A DNA stretch of 64,000 nucleotides from Salinimicrobium tongyeongense (GCF_026109735.1 NZ_CP069620.1:1922001-1986000), one strand, 5' to 3'. Positions 51,547 to 60,160 are shown, counted from the first letter of the stretch. A program made the numbers and translations. Notes: a model not told the origin generated them from the sequence alone.

Positions 51547-51933
51547 TTAACGTTTAGAGAACTGGAATTTCTTACGGGCTTTCTTCTGACCGAATTTCTT
51601 ACGCTCAACCATTCTCGGGTCTCTTGTAAGTAGTCCTTCCGGCTTAAGAGTGCTTCTGTTCTCGGCGTCTACTTCTACCATAGCTCTTGAAAGGGCAAGG
51701 CGAATAGCTTCTGCCTGTCCTGTAATTCCGCCACCGTAAACATTTACTTTGATGTCAAAGCTCTCACCGTTCCCGGTCATGTTTAGAGGCTGTCTTACTT
51801 TGTACTGTAGCGTGCTTGTAGAGAAGTAATCCTTAACGTCTTTTTTGTTTACAGTGATGTTCCCGCTTCCTGTAGAAACGTACACACGTGCAACAGCCGT
51901 TTTTCTACGGCCAATTTTGTGAATAACTTCCAT
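51547..51933 (-). CDS. rpsI: 30S ribosomal protein S9
   Basis: The 128-residue protein has the S9 start IGRRKTAVARVYVSTGSGNI, GGGITGQAEAIRLALSRAM and the basic tail ending KKARKKFQFSKR, whose last Arg reaches the P-site tRNA. The ATG overlaps the rplM stop by one base (TAATG), the standard rplM-rpsI operon. Confidence 0.97.
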   Translation of the reverse strand: MEVIHKIGRRKTAVARVYVSTGSGNITVNKKDVKDYFSTSTLQYKVRQPLNMTGNGESFDIKVNVYGGGITGQAEAIRLALSRAMVEVDAENRSTLKPEGLLTRDPRMVERKKFGQKKARKKFQFSKR

Positions 51934-52388
51934 TACTTAAGATCGTTTAAGTTAATAGTTTTTGGCTTTTGCGCCTGAACGTCGTGTTCAGCTCCTGCAA
52001 AAACTCTTAGGTTTCGGAAAAGATCTGCTCCAAGTTTGTTTTTTGGTAGCATTCCTTTTACTGCATTTTCCACAAGTCTCTCTGGACCTTTAGTGAATAA
52101 TTCCGAAGCAGTAAGGCTTCTTTGACCCCCAGGATAGCCGGTGTGGCGAATGTACTCTTTTGAGTCCCATTTCTTTCCTGTTAAGTTGATCTTCTCGGCA
52201 TTGATAACAACTACGTTATCACCGCAATCAACGTGTGGGGTAAAATTAGCTTTGTACTTTCCTCTTAGCAGCTTTGCTACTACAGAAGAAAGGCGGCCAA
52301 GGGCCTGTCCTTCAGCGTCTACAACAACCCACTCCTTGTTTACAGTGGCTTTGTTGGCAGAAACCGTTTTGTAGCTTAATGTGTCCAC
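51933..52388 (-). CDS. rplM: 50S ribosomal protein L13
   Basis: The 151-residue protein has WVVVDAEGQALGRLSSVVAKLLRGK (about 20-44), NAEKINLTGKKWDSKEYIRHTGYPG and the ...VENAVKGMLPKNKLG block. It leads the rplM-rpsI operon from a well-formed promoter upstream. Confidence 0.97.
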   Translation of the reverse strand: MDTLSYKTVSANKATVNKEWVVVDAEGQALGRLSSVVAKLLRGKYKANFTPHVDCGDNVVVINAEKINLTGKKWDSKEYIRHTGYPGGQRSLTASELFTKGPERLVENAVKGMLPKNKLGADLFRNLRVFAGAEHDVQAQKPKTINLNDLK

Positions 52389-52444
52389 ACTAATTAAATT
52401 TACTTAATAATTAAACATTCCATTCCCTGCATAAAACAGGGGTG

Positions 52445-52475
52445 CAAATGTACAACTATAAATTTATATTGCAAA
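52445..52475 (-). promoter_or_regulatory. Promoter of rplM-rpsI: TTTG-N19-TACATTTG
   Basis: On the minus strand TTTG (52475-52472) is 19 bp from TACATTTG (52452-52445), the best match in the window to the Bacteroidota housekeeping promoter TTTG-N19-TAnnTTTG. Transcription would start near 52438, 50 bp before the rplM ATG. Confidence 0.8.
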
Positions 52476-52733
52476 TGGCACTTTCATTAATTTATTGGGT
52501 TTGAATAAACTGATTTTCAGTAAGATTTGGTTTTGCCTCCAAACAGGCATTTTATCCTATTATAAGAGAGCCTGAATCTTCTTCTTTTATTTTTCTTTTC
52601 TATTCTTTTTTTCTGAAGGAATTCTCGATAGTACAGCCCCCGTATTCAAAAGGCTTAATCGATAAAGAACACAAAATCACCGACTAACGGAATATTTTGT
52701 GTTAAAAAATTATTAAAAAAGATTAACTGAAAT

Positions 52734-52741
52734 TATCTTTG
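52734..52741 (+). promoter_or_regulatory. -7 box TATCTTTG of the lipocalin-like gene
   Basis: It fits TAnnTTTG and predicts transcription from about 52748. That leaves only about 6 nt before the ATG at 52754, which favours the ATG at 52778. The rest of the gap 52389-52733 shows nothing but AT-rich sequence. Confidence 0.6.
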
Positions 52742-52777
52742 CCACCTGTTTCAATGAAAAAGAAAAAAGAAGACGAA

Positions 52778-53377
52778 ATGAAAAAGTATTTACAAAGAGT
52801 GATGATGGGCGGAGTAGGTTTAGGTATGTTAATGTCCTGTACTGCAGAGAGTGTAAGTGACGATGCGCTTTCCCTTAATGCCACAACTTCTACCGTGCCT
52901 ACACAGGATCTTAGCATGAACGACCTTGCCGGAACCTGGAACATGTATTCCATGACCTCAATTGGCGAAGGAAAAACCGTAGATTTTGACGGAGATGGTA
53001 ATTATACCTATAACCTTCTTGAAGAAACCGACTGTTTTGACAATATGTTTTTTGTTTTTGAAACCAACGGAGATGTATTAACCGAACAGGCCAGGTTGTA
53101 TTTTGACGCTTCAGGAAAATTTACCTGTTCAACAACAGGTCGTTATGCTGCTACATACCAGATTAATGGGAATGAACTTACAGTTACTTTCACAGTGAAC
53201 GGCATAGCATACACACAGTCTAAAACCGTTTCCCGCTATAGTGAAAATGGAAAGGAATATTTGAAAGTTACACTAACTGAAGCCGAGACCGATTCGGCTG
53301 TTTATGTGGCTGATGACCCGGGGAACACCGTAGCGTCAGATATTAAACAAATTGATATGGTGTATCAAAGACAGTAA
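52778..53377 (+). CDS. Lipocalin-like lipoprotein
   Basis: From the ATG at 52778 the product is 199 residues with a lipoprotein signal (RVMMGGVGLGMLMSC, Cys18-19). The mature part has the GTWNMYSMTSI start of a lipocalin-like fold (about residues 42-52) and alternating beta strands (YAATYQINGNELTVTFTVNG) of the type seen in Bacteroidota lipocalin_4/5 family lipoproteins. Ligand is unknown. ATGs at 52739 (TTG) and 52754 extend the frame upstream; the -7 box excludes the first and makes the second unlikely. It converges with polA on a shared terminator. Confidence 0.8.
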   Translation: MKKYLQRVMMGGVGLGMLMSCTAESVSDDALSLNATTSTVPTQDLSMNDLAGTWNMYSMTSIGEGKTVDFDGDGNYTYNLLEETDCFDNMFFVFETNGDVLTEQARLYFDASGKFTCSTTGRYAATYQINGNELTVTFTVNGIAYTQSKTVSRYSENGKEYLKVTLTEAETDSAVYVADDPGNTVASDIKQIDMVYQRQ

Positions 53378-53393
53378 AAGTAATTTTCACCCT

Positions 53394-53440
53394 TAAAAAA
53401 AGAATCCCCAAAAATGTCATTTTTGGGGATTCTTTTTTTA
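53394..53440. terminator. Bidirectional terminator with AAAATGTCATTTT in its loop
   Basis: AAAAAAGAATCCCC pairs with GGGGATTCTTTTTT around the palindrome AAAAATGTCATTTTT (53410-53424). It serves the lipocalin-like gene and polA, which end on either side. An inverted repeat TCTAAGGA/TCCTTAGA (53444-53475) follows. Confidence 0.9.
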
Positions 53441-53496
53441 AGGTCTAAGGATTAATGAATTTAATAGTCCTTAGATCTTAGCCCTTAATCCTTCCC

Positions 53497-56322
53497 CTAG
53501 TGTGCTTCCAGCCAGTTTTCTCCAAGGCCAAGCTCTACTTCTAAAGGAACTTCCATCTTAAAGGCGTTTTCCATCTCGTGCTTCACCATTTTCTGAATGT
53601 CCTGCAATTCGGGGCGGTACACGTCAAAAACAAGTTCATCATGCACCTGCAACAGCATTTTTGTGCGGTAGTTGCCTTCCTGTAGTTTCTGGTGAATATT
53701 AATCATGGCCAGCTTGATGATATCGGCGGCACTACCCTGTATTGGGGCGTTCACGGCATTTCTTTCTGCGGCACTGCGCACCATCTGGTTGCGGGAATTA
53801 ATGTCACGCAAATACCTTCTTCTGCCCAATACGGTTTGCACATAACCGTGTTCCCGGGCAAATTCTACCTGTTCGCTTATGAAATTCCGAAGTTTTGGAT
53901 AGGTTTTGTAATAGGTGTCTATAAGTTCTTTTGCTTCTCCTCTGGAAAGTTCGGTTTGATTGCTAAGCCCAAAAGCCGAAACCCCGTAAACAATTCCGAA
54001 GTTTACCGTTTTAGCGTTGCTGCGCTGCTCCCTGGTTACTTCTTCTATAGGAACATTAAAGACTTTTGCAGCAGTAGAAGCGTGAATGTCCTGGTTTTGT
54101 TGAAAAGCAGAGATCATGTTGTCTTCCTTGCTCAAAGCGGCAATAATTCTCAGTTCTATCTGTGAATAATCGGCGGCCAGCAGCACGTGATCAGGGTCTC
54201 TGGGAACAAAGGCTTTTCGCACCTGTCTTCCCCTTTCGGTCCTAATGGGGATATTCTGCAGGTTCGGGTTGTTGGAACTCAGCCTTCCGGTGGCGGCAAC
54301 CGTCTGCATATAATCGGTATGTACCCGGCCGGTAGTGGCGTCTACCTGTAGTGGCAGGGCATCAATATAAGTGTTCTTCAGTTTTACGAGTCCGCGGTAA
54401 TCCAGTACCTGCCGTACTATCTTATGCTGCGGAGCCAGGGCCGAGAGGATCTCTTCTCCCGTAGAATACTGCCCCGACTTTGTTTTCTTTGGTTTCTCCA
54501 CCAGTTTCAGCTTTTCAAATAAAATGATGCCAAGCTGTTTTGGGGATCCAATATTAAACTCTTCGCCCGAGGTCTCAAAAATGTCATTTTCGAGCTGCTT
54601 TATATCTTTATCTAATGCTTCGGAAAGGCTGGCAAGAAAATCTTTGTCCAGTTTTATCCCTTCCAGTTCCATATCGGCCAGTACGCGTACCAGCGGGATT
54701 TCGATGTCATTGAAGAGCTTTTCGGTATTTGCTTCCTTTAATTCGGGGGTAAAATGCTGTTTCAGCTGGAGGATCACATCGGCATCTTCTACACTGAATT
54801 CAGTTTGCTGCTCCAGCGGAATTTCGCGCATGGATTTTTGGTTCTTTCCTTTTCCCAGCAATTCTTCCGCAAAAACAGGAGAATAATTAAGGTAGGTTTC
54901 TGAAAGTACATCCAGGCTGTGGCGCATATCGGGGTTGATAAGGTAATGCGCGATCATGGTGTCAAAAAGCGGCCCTTTAAACCTGATGTTGTACTTGGCC
55001 AGTACCTTAATATCGTGTTTTAGGTTTTGCCCCACTTTTTCAATGTCTTCAGCTTCAAAGAAAGGGCGAAGTTTCTCCATCACCTGCATGGCTTCGGTTT
55101 TATCTTCGGGAACCGGCACATAAAAACCTTTCCCGGCTTCCCATGAAAATGCCACGCCGATTATTTCTGCGGAAAAAGGGTTGAGACCGGTGGTGGTGAA
55201 TTCAAAACACACACATTTTTGCTTCATTAAATTCTGAAGGAAAAGCTCTGTGGCCATACCTGAATTTACGCTTTGATAAACATGGGGCACATCTTTTATG
55301 GTCTTTCTGCCCGAAAATTTTTCCACACTTTCGGATGCTTCAGCTCCAAAAAGGGAAAATTGCCCGGCTCCTGCCTGGCGTTCCTGGGCTTTTGCGGTAG
55401 CTGTGCTCGTTACCTGTGTGGGCCGCGCTGTTTCCTCGCCAGAAAATAGCTTCAGAAATTGCTCTTTTAGACGCCTGAATTCAAGCTCCTCGAAGATCTC
55501 CTGTACCTTTTCGGCATCGGGCATGGAGAGTTCGTAATCTTCAGCATGAAACCGCACATCACAATCGGTCATAATGGCGGCGAGTTTTTTGGAGATCATG
55601 CCCTGTTCGGCATGGGCCTCTACTTTTTCGCGCATTTTGCCTTTGAGCTTGTCGGTATTTGCCAGCAGGTTTTCCATGCTGCCAAACTCCTTCAGGAATT
55701 TTTTGGCAGTCTTTTCGCCCACCCCGGGAAGTCCCGGAATATTGTCTACGGCATCGCCCATCATTCCAAGAAAGTCTATTACCTGCTCGGGCCGTTCCAC
55801 GGCAAATTTCTTCTGAACTTCGGGGATGCCCCAAATTTCAATCCCGTTACCCATGCGGGCAGGGCGGTACATAAAGATATTTTCAGAAACAAGTTGCGCA
55901 AAATCCTTATCGGGCGTTACCATGAAGACTTTATAGCCTTCTTTTTCTGCCTGTTTTGCCAGGGTGCCAATAATATCATCGGCCTCACAGCCGGGCAGCA
56001 CTACCACCGGGATATGCATGGCGGTCAATATCTCCTGGATGTAAGGAATGGCTTTTAAAATGGGTTCGGGCGTGGCATCGCGGTGCGCCTTGTAGGCTTC
56101 AAACAATTCGGTGCGGGCGGCACTGCCTTCCTTGTCAAAACAAACGGCTAAATGATCGGGTTGTTCCCGCCTAATTACATCAAAAAGGGAATTCATGAAC
56201 CCCATAATCGCCGAGGTGTCAAGGCCTTTTGAGTTGACTATGGGATTGTTGATAAAAGCGTAATATCCCCTAAAAATAAGGGCGTAAGCATCGAGAAGGA
56301 ACAGGCGTTTTTGTTCGGGCAT
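53497..56322 (-). CDS. polA: DNA polymerase I
   Basis: The 941-residue enzyme has the 5'-3' exonuclease domain (about 1-290, LFLLDAYALIFRGYYAF and VTPDKDFAQLV), a linker (about 295-340), the 3'-5' exonuclease-like domain (about 350-530) and the polymerase domain with motif A DYSQIELRI, motif B NAKTVNFGIVYGVSAFGL and motif C VHDELVFDV. In the exonuclease domain the usual Asp-x-Glu pair of Exo I is Glu-Phe-Thr (FEFTTTGL), while the Exo II Asp (KHDIK) and Exo III Asp (DADV) remain; proofreading may be lost. Two AAAATGNCATTTT-like sites lie inside or beside the gene. Confidence 0.96.
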   Translation of the reverse strand: MPEQKRLFLLDAYALIFRGYYAFINNPIVNSKGLDTSAIMGFMNSLFDVIRREQPDHLAVCFDKEGSAARTELFEAYKAHRDATPEPILKAIPYIQEILTAMHIPVVVLPGCEADDIIGTLAKQAEKEGYKVFMVTPDKDFAQLVSENIFMYRPARMGNGIEIWGIPEVQKKFAVERPEQVIDFLGMMGDAVDNIPGLPGVGEKTAKKFLKEFGSMENLLANTDKLKGKMREKVEAHAEQGMISKKLAAIMTDCDVRFHAEDYELSMPDAEKVQEIFEELEFRRLKEQFLKLFSGEETARPTQVTSTATAKAQERQAGAGQFSLFGAEASESVEKFSGRKTIKDVPHVYQSVNSGMATELFLQNLMKQKCVCFEFTTTGLNPFSAEIIGVAFSWEAGKGFYVPVPEDKTEAMQVMEKLRPFFEAEDIEKVGQNLKHDIKVLAKYNIRFKGPLFDTMIAHYLINPDMRHSLDVLSETYLNYSPVFAEELLGKGKNQKSMREIPLEQQTEFSVEDADVILQLKQHFTPELKEANTEKLFNDIEIPLVRVLADMELEGIKLDKDFLASLSEALDKDIKQLENDIFETSGEEFNIGSPKQLGIILFEKLKLVEKPKKTKSGQYSTGEEILSALAPQHKIVRQVLDYRGLVKLKNTYIDALPLQVDATTGRVHTDYMQTVAATGRLSSNNPNLQNIPIRTERGRQVRKAFVPRDPDHVLLAADYSQIELRIIAALSKEDNMISAFQQNQDIHASTAAKVFNVPIEEVTREQRSNAKTVNFGIVYGVSAFGLSNQTELSRGEAKELIDTYYKTYPKLRNFISEQVEFAREHGYVQTVLGRRRYLRDINSRNQMVRSAAERNAVNAPIQGSAADIIKLAMINIHQKLQEGNYRTKMLLQVHDELVFDVYRPELQDIQKMVKHEMENAFKMEVPLEVELGLGENWLEAH
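54577..54590. repeat. AAAAATGTCATTTT palindrome inside polA
   Basis: The only copy of the palindrome set deep inside a coding sequence; it codes for part of ENDIFE on the minus strand. Confidence 0.8.
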
Positions 56323-56389
56323 GGATAAAATTTTAAGAGGATAAATTTACGAAACTCAAATTAGTATTGGGTAGTGAGTATGATGATCA

Positions 56390-56407
56390 GTTAACAGTTA
56401 ACAATGA
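56390..56407. repeat. Short-word tract AGTTAACAGTTAACAATG
   Basis: AGTTAACAGTTAAC lies in the gap between the sugar transporter gene and polA. It is the same class of short-word intergenic tract as at 6478 and 49306. Confidence 0.5.
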
Positions 56408-56462
56408 TAATGGATCAGGAATTAAATTTTATAAATACCATCTAATGTTCAGGAATAATAAT

Positions 56463-56503
56463 AAAGCCCTCTCAGTTTTCAAAAAAATCTGTGAGGGCTT
56501 AAA
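56463..56503 (-). terminator. Rho-independent terminator of the sugar transporter gene
   Basis: AAGCCCTCTCAG pairs with CTGTGAGGGCTT with one mismatch; a T-rich stretch follows on the minus strand. Confidence 0.78.
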
Positions 56504-56528
56504 TTTTTATGGTAGTTATAGCTGAACG

Positions 56529-57839
56529 CTAAACCGCTACTTCTCTGTTCTTGTTTTTGAAACCGTAGAAAAAGATATAAGCGTAGCACAACATCACAAG
56601 GATAAGTGCGAGATTAAATCCGAAGGAATCTGTGAGGTATCCAAAGGCGGGAGGAATTATGGCTCCACCTACGATCATGGTGCAAAGTACCCCCGATCCC
56701 TGTGGTTTGTTGTCGCCAAGCCCGTCAAGTGCCAAACTGAAAATTGTGGGGAACATGATAGAATTGAACAGCCCTACTGCGATAAGCGTCCACATGGCCA
56801 CAAGGCCTGTTGTAAGGTTAGAGATCAATACCAGCCCAATAGCACAGGCCGCAAAAGTGCTAAGTACCACTGCCGGGTTGAGGATCTTGGTGAGGTAAGA
56901 CCCAATAAAGCGGCCAATCATGGCCCCGGTCCAGTAAAACGTCACAAATACACCCACTACAGCCATATCTGTAGAAGTGGTCACGCCCGAAGACAGGATC
57001 AACTCGGCGAGGGTTCGCATAAAAGGGGTTTCCCTAATCACATCGGGCAGGTTTAGGCTTAAGAAATAGTTTACCATGTAAGAACCAATGGCAACTTCGG
57101 CACCCACGTAAAAGAAAAGTCCGAAGGCACCCATTACCAGGTTCCGGTCTTTGAGCACCACGCCGTAATCATTCGAAGCTTCGGTATCTGTTACCTTCGG
57201 AAGGTTCACAAAAAGGAAAACCAGCGCAATCAATATGATAAAAATGGCAATTCCGAGGAAAGGCGTTTGTACGGCTGCAGCTTCCGAAGCATAATATTTG
57301 ATCTGTTCGGCTTCGGTCATGTAGGCAATCTCTTCTTTGGTCATCACTTTGTCGCTAAGGATGAACAAAGCACCCAGGGCCGGCGCGATGGCAGTTCCCA
57401 GGGAATTAAATGCCTGGGAAAGGTTAAGCCGGCTCGAAGCGGTTTTTGCCGGCCCCAGTATAGTGACATATGGATTGGCCGCCACCTGCAGGATGGTGAT
57501 CCCGCCCGCCAGGATAAAATAACCCAGCATAAACACACCAAACACCCGGTAAGATGCCGCAGGCCAAAACAGGAGGCAGCCCGTGGCCATGGTGAATAAT
57601 CCCAGTACAATCCCTTTTTTATATCCTATTTTGGAGAGCAGCCAGCCCGCCGGGATTGACAATAAGAAATAGGCACCAAAAAAGGCAAATTGAACCATCC
57701 CTGCCTGGAAGTACGAAAGCGTAAAGACTTCTCGTAACCTGGGGATAAGCGAGTCAACCAGCACGGTAATAAAGCCCCACAAAAAGAAGAGGACGGTAAG
57801 AAAAATAAATGCGGTGCGATAGGATTTTTTTTGTTCCAT
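56529..57839 (-). CDS. FHS-family sugar:proton symporter (FucP/GluP-like MFS)
   Basis: The 436-residue protein has about 12 membrane segments with the FHS pattern: FLWGFITVLVDSLIPRLREVF (about 18-38), GAYFLLSIPAGWLLSKIGYKKG and ILQVAANPYVTILG (about 116-129). FHS porters import L-fucose, glucose or galactose with protons. No sugar-catabolic gene is next to it. The long gap upstream (57840-58420) holds no supported gene; an ORF at 57856-58077 lacks family signs. Confidence 0.88.
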   Translation of the reverse strand: MEQKKSYRTAFIFLTVLFFLWGFITVLVDSLIPRLREVFTLSYFQAGMVQFAFFGAYFLLSIPAGWLLSKIGYKKGIVLGLFTMATGCLLFWPAASYRVFGVFMLGYFILAGGITILQVAANPYVTILGPAKTASSRLNLSQAFNSLGTAIAPALGALFILSDKVMTKEEIAYMTEAEQIKYYASEAAAVQTPFLGIAIFIILIALVFLFVNLPKVTDTEASNDYGVVLKDRNLVMGAFGLFFYVGAEVAIGSYMVNYFLSLNLPDVIRETPFMRTLAELILSSGVTTSTDMAVVGVFVTFYWTGAMIGRFIGSYLTKILNPAVVLSTFAACAIGLVLISNLTTGLVAMWTLIAVGLFNSIMFPTIFSLALDGLGDNKPQGSGVLCTMIVGGAIIPPAFGYLTDSFGFNLALILVMLCYAYIFFYGFKNKNREVAV

Positions 57840-58394
57840 TTTTTAAATGTAGTGTTTAGTAGGAATGTTTGCTATTGGTGGCCCTGTTTTGCCATACTGC
57901 TTTCAGGGCATGAAAATCTTGTAGCAAAGGCCGAAAAAGATATTCCCCGGTGGGGGTGTCGTAAACAGATCGGCAATTTGCCATTTTTGACAGGTTAGGG
58001 CAATCATTATCAGGGGAAACTGTAGCTGCTCTGGCTGCACCACGGGAGGTGTTTTTTATGAAATGTTGTGTTTCCAAGTCAGCTAAAGCACAGTTAAAGA
58101 AAAATTTGCCGTAAATGTATGAAAACTGATCCAGAAACCGGCTGCCTGTAAGGCTGGGCCTGTATGAGAATGCTCAGGTTTTCTGCTGAAAATTTACTGG
58201 TCTGTTTTATACCCTTTTACAAAGCCCAAACATAGAATTTTTCCTGAAGGCAGCCTGATGGGATCCTCTTCCGAAGAAATTTTGAACTAGATCTTAACAT
58301 TTTATAACTACCGAAGTACCTGCTTATGCAAAAGTTCAATTGTGCTATAAATGAAAGATTTGGCAGGCCGCAATTTTTGGCAGGGCTTTAGCAG

Positions 58395-58402
58395 TATCTT
58401 TG
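58395..58402 (+). promoter_or_regulatory. -7 box TATCTTTG of the metallophosphoesterase gene
   Basis: It fits TAnnTTTG, with TTTG 15 bp upstream (58376-58379), a short spacer. The ATG at 58421 lies 18 bp after it. The TTG at 58400 is inside the box and is rejected as a start. Confidence 0.65.
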
Positions 58403-58420
58403 CAGCTTAAAAATTTTTAC

Positions 58421-59641
58421 ATGCGCTGGATCATTTTTGTAATCATTTACCTCATTCTCGATATATACGCCTACCAGGCTTTTAAAACCGTTACCCGCCA
58501 ATCCTGGATCTACTTTATCTACCTCGCCCTTTCGCTTGGGGTTTTGGGGTATTTGTTGTACCAGTTCAATGTGCCCGAAAAACAGGGTCTTACCGGGGCA
58601 CGGAGTTATGCCATAGGTTTCTTTCTGGCCTTTTTCGCCCCCAAGCTCATCCTTTTCTTTCTGCTTTTTGGCGAAGATCTCGTTCGGCTGGTGGTTAGCG
58701 GATTTCAGAAACTGGCGCACACCAAAACCGAATATTCCCTGCCTTCACGCCGCAAATTCGTGAGCCAGGTGGCCCTGGGGATAGCCGCCATTCCGTTTGC
58801 TTCGCTGCTCTACGGAATGTATCGCGGGCGCTACAACTATAAGGTGCTTAAGTATGTGCTGCATTTTGACGACCTGCCCGATGCCTTCGACGGCTACAGG
58901 ATAACCCAGATTAGCGATGTGCACTCCGGAAGTTTTGACAATCCTGAAAAAATAAGCTACGGGATAGCACTTATTAACGAGCAAAAAAGCGATGCCGTGA
59001 TGTTTACCGGAGACCTGGTGAACAACACGGCCTCTGAGATGGACCCCTGGAAGGAAGTTTTTTCGGGGATTTCGGCACCCGACGGGGTTTATTCGGTGTT
59101 GGGAAATCACGATTACGGCGACTATGTGCACTGGGAATCTGCAGCGGCAAAAAAGGCAAATTTAGAGGCTCTTAAAGCTGTGCACCGGGAAATGGGCTGG
59201 AACCTTTTGCTCGATGAACACAAAAAAATTACCCGCGGCAGCGATACTATCGCCATAGTGGGCGTGGAGAACTGGGGCGCCGGTTTTAAACAGGTGGGCG
59301 ATCTTGGCAAGGCTGCAAGCGGACTTTCTGCCGGGGAGTTCAAGATCCTCCTGTCGCACGACCCGTCTCACTGGGAACAAAAAGTTAAAAAGGATGAGAA
59401 GAAATTCCAGCTTACGTTAAGCGGGCACACCCACGGGATGCAGTTTGGAATAGAAATTCCCGGCTGGTTCAAATGGAGTCCGGCGCAGTACAGGTATGAG
59501 CACTGGGCTGGAATTTACAACGAAGCCGGCCGCTTTCTCAATGTGAACCGTGGCTTCGGATTCCTGGCTTACCCGGGCAGGGTAGGGATATGGCCCGAAG
59601 TTTCGGTAATTGAACTTCGGAAAGGGCCAAAACCCGCATAG
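58421..59641 (+). CDS. Membrane-anchored metallophosphoesterase (YaeI-like)
   Basis: The 406-residue protein has about three or four membrane segments (about 3-20, 30-48, 68-92, 120-137) and then a calcineurin-like phosphoesterase domain with all metal-site blocks: ISDVHSG (about 167-173), FTGDLVN, GNHDYGD, LSHDP and SGHTHGMQFG near 346. Relatives act on lipid head groups or nucleotides at the membrane. The catalytic part faces the cytoplasm or periplasm depending on helix count, which cannot be fixed here. Confidence 0.88.
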   Translation: MRWIIFVIIYLILDIYAYQAFKTVTRQSWIYFIYLALSLGVLGYLLYQFNVPEKQGLTGARSYAIGFFLAFFAPKLILFFLLFGEDLVRLVVSGFQKLAHTKTEYSLPSRRKFVSQVALGIAAIPFASLLYGMYRGRYNYKVLKYVLHFDDLPDAFDGYRITQISDVHSGSFDNPEKISYGIALINEQKSDAVMFTGDLVNNTASEMDPWKEVFSGISAPDGVYSVLGNHDYGDYVHWESAAAKKANLEALKAVHREMGWNLLLDEHKKITRGSDTIAIVGVENWGAGFKQVGDLGKAASGLSAGEFKILLSHDPSHWEQKVKKDEKKFQLTLSGHTHGMQFGIEIPGWFKWSPAQYRYEHWAGIYNEAGRFLNVNRGFGFLAYPGRVGIWPEVSVIELRKGPKPA

Positions 59642-59655
59642 AACAAACTTTTGAC

Positions 59656-59663
59656 TATATTTG
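59656..59663 (+). promoter_or_regulatory. -7 box TATATTTG of the thioredoxin-fold gene
   Basis: It fits TAnnTTTG and lies 51 bp before the ATG at 59715. It rules out the TTG at 59661 as a start. Confidence 0.5.
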
Positions 59664-59714
59664 AGAAAGGCTGCAGAAACCCATGTTCCTGTGGCTTGCT
59701 ATAAATTTCAAAAT

Positions 59715-60011
59715 ATGTCGAAATTTGGAGAATTAATCGATCTGCAGGTGCCGGTCCTGCTTGAGTTCTACACCCAATGGCACGAAGCTTCCAAAGCTAT
59801 GCAACCGGTTTTGAAAGAAGTGGCCTCGGCCCTGGGAGACAAGGCCAGGATCATTAAAATTGATGTAGATAAGAATTCTGAACTTGCTGAAGCCCTGCGT
59901 GTTAAAGGTCTGCCTACCCTTATGATCTATAAGACAGGGGAGATGAAGTGGAGGCAAAGCGGCGAACAGGATGCCGAAACACTAATAGGCCTTATTAATG
60001 AATATGTGTAA
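59715..60011 (+). CDS. Thioredoxin-fold protein lacking the CXXC motif
   Basis: The 98-residue product is a clear thioredoxin fold: VPVLLEFYTQWHEASKAMQP (about 12-31), IIKIDVDKNSELAEALRVKGLPTLMIYKTG with the cis-Pro of the family, and a C-terminal helix. The active-site WCGPC is WHEAS here, so both cysteines are gone (His23-Glu24-Ala25-Ser26). It cannot work as a disulfide reductase by the usual route and may be a binding or chaperone-type relative. Nothing else follows on its transcript before the terminator. Confidence 0.9.
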   Translation: MSKFGELIDLQVPVLLEFYTQWHEASKAMQPVLKEVASALGDKARIIKIDVDKNSELAEALRVKGLPTLMIYKTGEMKWRQSGEQDAETLIGLINEYV

Positions 60012-60048
60012 AAAAGGTTCCAAAAATGACATTTTCGGAACCTTTTTT
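60010..60048 (+). terminator. Rho-independent terminator with AAAATGACATTTT in its loop
   Basis: AAAAAAGGTTCC pairs with GGAACCTTTTTT around the palindrome AAAAATGACATTTT (60022-60035). It ends the thioredoxin-fold gene. Confidence 0.9.
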
Positions 60049-60160
60049 AGTTTCAGCTTTACTTCGGAAAAAAAACCGCTGTTCTTGAGTTGCTGAAGGC
60101 GATCTTCCGCAGCAAAAAATCGGTTCAGCAATTAGTTTTCAGCAAAAACTTTGCAATAAC

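Noticed and set aside
57856-58077. A 73-codon ORF on the minus strand upstream of the sugar transporter
   Set aside because: No recognised domain, no signal peptide and no promoter or start site; codon use looks random. The gap 57840-58420 holds nothing else I can support.
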